A stretch of 34,613 bases of DNA from SLJK01 sp964567295. GTDB taxonomy: Bacteria > Bacillota > Dethiobacteria > DTU022 > UBA8154. Positions 31,799 through 34,613 of the stretch are shown here, in pieces. Position 1 is the first letter of the stretch; each line of letters opens with the position of its first letter. The notes beneath the pieces were generated by a model. That model searched no databases. It saw nothing but the letters and a program-made list of their open reading frames with translations, and was not told the DNA's origin. The stretch spans positions 1-34,613 of the forward strand of contig CAZMLU010000014.1 in NCBI GenBank assembly GCA_964567295.1, in the 5' to 3' direction. The position numbers and the translations under genes are program-made.

Positions 31799-33193
31799 AT
31801 GGGAGTTGAGGGGAAAGTAAAGCAAGTAATAGGTCCTGTGGTGGATATTCAATTCCCGGAAGGACATCTGCCAGGTATTTATAACATGGTGACTATAGAA
31901 GAAGGAGATTTAAAGTTGGTCCTGGAGGTTTCTCAGCATCTTGGTGATGAGACGGTGCGCTGTGTAAGCATGGACCCCACTGAAGGACTGGTCAGGGGTA
32001 TGACGGCAGTTGATTCTGGCAAGCCCATTACAGTGCCTGTAGGGCGTGCGACCCTCAGCAGGATGTTCAATGTCAAGGGAGAGGTTATAGACGGTGGCTC
32101 TCCCGTAGAGGCGGAAGAGTATTATTCTATTCACAGAGATCCTCCTTCTTTTGAAGACCAGACCCCGGCTACGGAGATGTTGGAGACCGGTGTCAAGGTT
32201 GTTGATTTGATGGTCCCTTTCGCTAAGGGAGGTAAAGTCGGCCTTTTCGGAGGTGCAGGAGTAGGCAAAACGGTTGTTATCATGGAGCTTATCCGTAATG
32301 TTGCTCAAGAACATGGTGGCTACTCTGTTTTCGCTGGAGTAGGAGAAAGGACCAGGGAAGGTAACGATCTGTGGTTGGAGATGAAGGAATCAGGAGTTAT
32401 CGATAACACTGCAATGATTTTCGGCCAGATGACGGAATCACCAGGGGCCCGCCTTAGAGTTGCTCTTACCGCTCTATCGGTTAGTGAGTTTTTCAGGGAT
32501 GAGGCAGGCCAGGACGTATTGCTCTTTATTGATAATATTTTCCGTTTTTCACAGGCGGGGACCGAGGTTTCCGCTTTGCTTGGAAGGATGCCCTCAGCGG
32601 TTGGTTATCAGCCCACGCTGCAGTTGGAAATGGGCGAGTTGCAAGAGCGTATTACCTCAACCACGAGGGGTTCCATCACTTCAATCCAGGCCATATATGT
32701 TCCTGCTGACGATCCTACAGATCCTGCGCCGGCTACTACTTTTGCTCATCTGGATGCCAGTGTGGTTTTGGAAAGATCCCTTGTTGAGATGGGTATATAT
32801 CCTGCTGTAGATCCGCTATCTTCGGACTCCAGGCTTTTAGACCCTAACCTGGTAGGAAGGGAACATTTTGAAGTAGCCAGGCACGTCCAGAAGGTTTTGC
32901 AGCGTTACAGGGAGTTGCAGGATATTATTGCTATCTTGGGCATGGAGGAGCTATCGGAAGAAGATAAAATGACGGTAAACAGGGCTCGCCGTATGCAGCG
33001 CTTTTTATCTCAACCCTTTTTTGTGGCAGAGCAGTTTACCGGTATTCCGGGGGCATACGTAAATATCAAGGAGACCATTAAAGGGTTTAGAGAAATCTTA
33101 GAAGGCAAGCATGATGATTTGCCGGAGGACGCATTTTACATGGTGGGAACAATTGAAGAAGCCATTGCCAAAGCTGAGAAAGCAAAAGTATAG
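31799..33193 (+). CDS. atpD: F1Fo ATP synthase subunit beta
   Basis: Catalytic subunit of F1. Walker A is GGAGVGKTVVIMELIRN, with the catalytic Glu/Arg region GVGERTREGNDLW, Walker B LLFIDNIFRF and the DELSEED-loop equivalent reading MEELSEEDKMTVNRAR. At 464 aa it is full length. AAAGGGGAG lies 12-13 bases before the ATG. Confidence 0.98.
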   Translation: MGVEGKVKQVIGPVVDIQFPEGHLPGIYNMVTIEEGDLKLVLEVSQHLGDETVRCVSMDPTEGLVRGMTAVDSGKPITVPVGRATLSRMFNVKGEVIDGGSPVEAEEYYSIHRDPPSFEDQTPATEMLETGVKVVDLMVPFAKGGKVGLFGGAGVGKTVVIMELIRNVAQEHGGYSVFAGVGERTREGNDLWLEMKESGVIDNTAMIFGQMTESPGARLRVALTALSVSEFFRDEAGQDVLLFIDNIFRFSQAGTEVSALLGRMPSAVGYQPTLQLEMGELQERITSTTRGSITSIQAIYVPADDPTDPAPATTFAHLDASVVLERSLVEMGIYPAVDPLSSDSRLLDPNLVGREHFEVARHVQKVLQRYRELQDIIAILGMEELSEEDKMTVNRARRMQRFLSQPFFVAEQFTGIPGAYVNIKETIKGFREILEGKHDDLPEDAFYMVGTIEEAIAKAEKAKV

Positions 33194-33217
33194 AAATGAT
33201 GCAAGGGGAGAAATTTC

Positions 33218-33637
33218 ATGGGGACGGAAGTTCTGCTTAGAATAGTCACGCCGGAACGTATTGTATATGAAGACAAGGTGGACATGGTGGTGGCAAAAGG
33301 TCTTGAGGGAGATCTTGGAATTCTATTTGACCATAAACCCATGGTAACGCCATTAAAAATAGGTGTTCTTAAGGTGAAGAAAGGTAAGCAATTTTACCCT
33401 ATCGCTATCAGTGGTGGAGGAGTGCTGGAGATAAAAACAGACCTTATTACTGTACTGGCTGATGCAGCAGAGCTGCCGGAAGAGATAGATGTGGAAAGAG
33501 CCCGTGCTGCTAGAGAAAGGGCCGGAAAACTGCTTGCCCGAGGAGACGAAAGTGATGTTGATTGGGCCAGAGCTCAGGCAGCACTTAGAAGGTCACTGTC
33601 TCGTTTAACTGCTGCGGAAGAGCATCACAAACACTAA
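33218..33637 (+). CDS. atpC: F1Fo ATP synthase subunit epsilon
   Basis: Inhibitory and coupling subunit of F1. The N-terminal beta sandwich (LLRIVTPERIVYEDKVDMVVAKGLEGDLGIL) is followed by a C-terminal two-helix region (EIDVERARAARERAGKLLAR...AQAALRRSLSRLTAAEE). At 139 aa it is normal. AAGGGGAG precedes the ATG. It is the last gene of the operon. Confidence 0.96.
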   Translation: MGTEVLLRIVTPERIVYEDKVDMVVAKGLEGDLGILFDHKPMVTPLKIGVLKVKKGKQFYPIAISGGGVLEIKTDLITVLADAAELPEEIDVERARAARERAGKLLARGDESDVDWARAQAALRRSLSRLTAAEEHHKH

Positions 33638-33700
33638 AAATGGGTTTTTGTTTTGGAAAGCGCTCCTTAAATAACTTGCAAGAGAGAAAATAACTAAGCT

Positions 33701-33729
33701 AAAGGCAGGGAAAACTCCCCTGCCTTTTT
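33701..33729 (+). terminator. Intrinsic terminator of the atp operon
   Basis: GGCAGGG (33704-33710) pairs with CCCTGCC (33718-33724), extended by three A-T pairs, followed by TTTTT. It lies about 65 bases after atpC and directly precedes the group II intron. Confidence 0.92.
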
Positions 33730-33732
33730 GTT

Positions 33733-34613
33733 GTGTGCCCGGCAGTGTGTCCTGAAACGAAAGGACGGCGAAAGGGGGAAAGAAAGTCCAGACGTATGCT
33801 CTGTGGGAGATGAGAGAAGGCCTCTCGCAATCGGTAGCCAGATACAGGTTGCAAACCACCTTTGGGTGCTGCGGGAGAAAACCCGTGGTGCTGAGCGCAA
33901 AGGAAAAGGCAGAAAGAATCTGTCAGGTATGAACTACGAAGCTGAACGAAAGTGAACCGCTGAAGAAGCATCGAGAGCACATAAATGCAGTCAAAACCAA
34001 GGACTTGCCGGTCCAAGGGAATAGTCCGGGAGCAGGCTGGACGCTGCCCGGATGGCTGCCGGTGTAAAGGCGGCAGGAGCGTAGTTTAGGCTCACACAGG
34101 GAACAGGAGAGTTCCAGTTTCGGATGGAAAGCGAAAACCACAAGCTGTGAAAGGCGAGGGTAATAATAGCGATGCCGAGGTTGGATGCGGAGGAACTCGT
34201 AGTAGTGAGGAAACTGCTGTAATGGCAGCGGAGCAAAGGGGTTCCGCCATCAGAACTTTCAAAATACAACAACCGGAAACGGGAGGATTTATGGAGAAAG
34301 GGAAATCGTTTGAAATAACGCAGGAAGAAGTACTGGCGGCCTACAAATGCGTAAAAGCAAATCATGGGGCCGGAGGGATCGATGGAGTAGAAATCGAGCA
34401 ATTCGAGGAAAAGCGAAGAGACAATTTGTATAAACTGTGGAACCGAATGGCTTCGGGCAGCTACTTTCCCAAAGCGGTAAGAGGAGTCGAGATTCCAAAG
34501 AAGAATGGGAAAACAAGACTGCTTGGGGTACCCACAATTGAGGATAGGATAGCACAAATGGTGGTAAGGAGAAGATTGGAGCCGCTTGTGGAGCCAGTGT
34601 TTCTCCCTGATTC
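33733..34613 (+). mobile_element. Group II intron, probably class C, cut by the window end
   Basis: Begins with GTGTGCCCGGC, a group II 5' boundary of the GUGYG type, three bases past the U-tract of the atp terminator. Insertion just after an intrinsic terminator is the known habit of bacterial class C (IIC) introns. The next roughly 560 bases are free of convincing genes and rich in short pairing segments, as expected for intron domains I-III, followed by the reverse transcriptase. Domains V and VI and the 3' end lie outside the window. The exact 5' end is inferred from the consensus. Confidence 0.85.
34291..34613 (+). CDS. ltrA: Group II intron reverse transcriptase/maturase, N-terminal part
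   Basis: Translation from ATG 34291 gives MEKGKSFEITQEEVLAAYK, then KANHGAGGIDGV, LYKLWNRMASGSYFP, VEIPKKNGKTRLLGVPTIEDRIAQ and EPLVEPVFLPDS, the RT-0 to RT-2 blocks of intron-encoded reverse transcriptases. GGGAGGA lies directly upstream of the start with suitable spacing. Only about 107 codons are in the window; the catalytic YADD motif, the maturase domain X and any endonuclease domain are beyond it. The gene is intact as far as seen. The symbol denotes the family. Confidence 0.93.
   Translation, partial: MEKGKSFEITQEEVLAAYKCVKANHGAGGIDGVEIEQFEEKRRDNLYKLWNRMASGSYFPKAVRGVEIPKKNGKTRLLGVPTIEDRIAQMVVRRRLEPLVEPVFLPD

Noticed and set aside
33605..34557. Several open frames on both strands of the intron 5' region
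   Set aside because: They overlap each other, lack ribosome sites and known motifs, and the region is explained as structured intron RNA.

Overview
The window looks like chromosomal DNA of an anaerobic, low-to-mid G+C member of the Bacillota (Clostridia-type). Supporting signs are the gene order (glpX-rho-rpmE-prfA-prmC-sua5-rpiB-glyA-atp operon, the same backbone as in Bacillus subtilis from memory), strong purine-rich Shine-Dalgarno sequences, many TTG/GTG starts, and an ATP synthase with sodium-type c subunits like those of acetogens. No rRNA, tRNA or CRISPR array was seen. A 100-base run of N at 8727-8826 marks a draft assembly.

Layout. 1-2.8 kb: HtrA-type membrane protease, an alkaline-phosphatase-superfamily metalloenzyme and RlmH. 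2.8-3.8 kb (minus): a PLP cysteine-synthase-like enzyme with an extra cysteine-bearing tail. 4.0-6.9 kb: a metallo-beta-lactamase-fold hydrolase, then a polyamine set (pyruvoyl arginine decarboxylase, spermidine synthase, agmatinase) forming arginine -> agmatine -> putrescine -> spermidine. 7.0-11.3 kb: CTP synthase, assembly gap, Yip1-type membrane protein, transaldolase-like aldolase and GlpX. 11.3-13.1 kb: a complete IS1634-like insertion sequence with 6-bp target duplication. It rewrote the last codons of glpX, and its transposase is frameshifted by a 7-bp tandem duplication. 13.2-18.0 kb: rho, rpmE, a DUF1385 protein, prfA and prmC. 18.0-21.9 kb: a nickel module (NikR, a Fur-family regulator, LarE, LarC, LarB) for making the nickel-pincer nucleotide cofactor; no LarA is present. 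22.1-25.6 kb: threonylcarbamoyl-AMP synthase, RpiB, GlyA and a dCMP deaminase.

25.7-33.6 kb is a complete F1Fo ATP synthase operon (atpZ, atpI, a, two different c genes, b, delta, alpha, gamma, beta, epsilon). One c gene encodes a double hairpin in which the second hairpin has Gln instead of the ion-binding Glu. The other is a single hairpin with a sodium-binding signature. Together they predict a hybrid sodium rotor with fewer ion sites than hairpins. The gamma subunit carries an acidic repeat insertion. The operon ends in an intrinsic terminator, and a group II intron (probably class C) sits three bases past its U-tract and runs off the window with its reverse transcriptase.

The most interesting items are the hybrid c-ring genes, two genes (glyA, atpB) whose strong Shine-Dalgarno is separated from the start codon by a perfect or near-perfect hairpin, the IS-rewritten GlpX end, and the nickel-pincer module inserted in an otherwise conserved gene order. 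I did not find a clearly new multi-gene system. All functional calls come from reading motifs, not from database searches.
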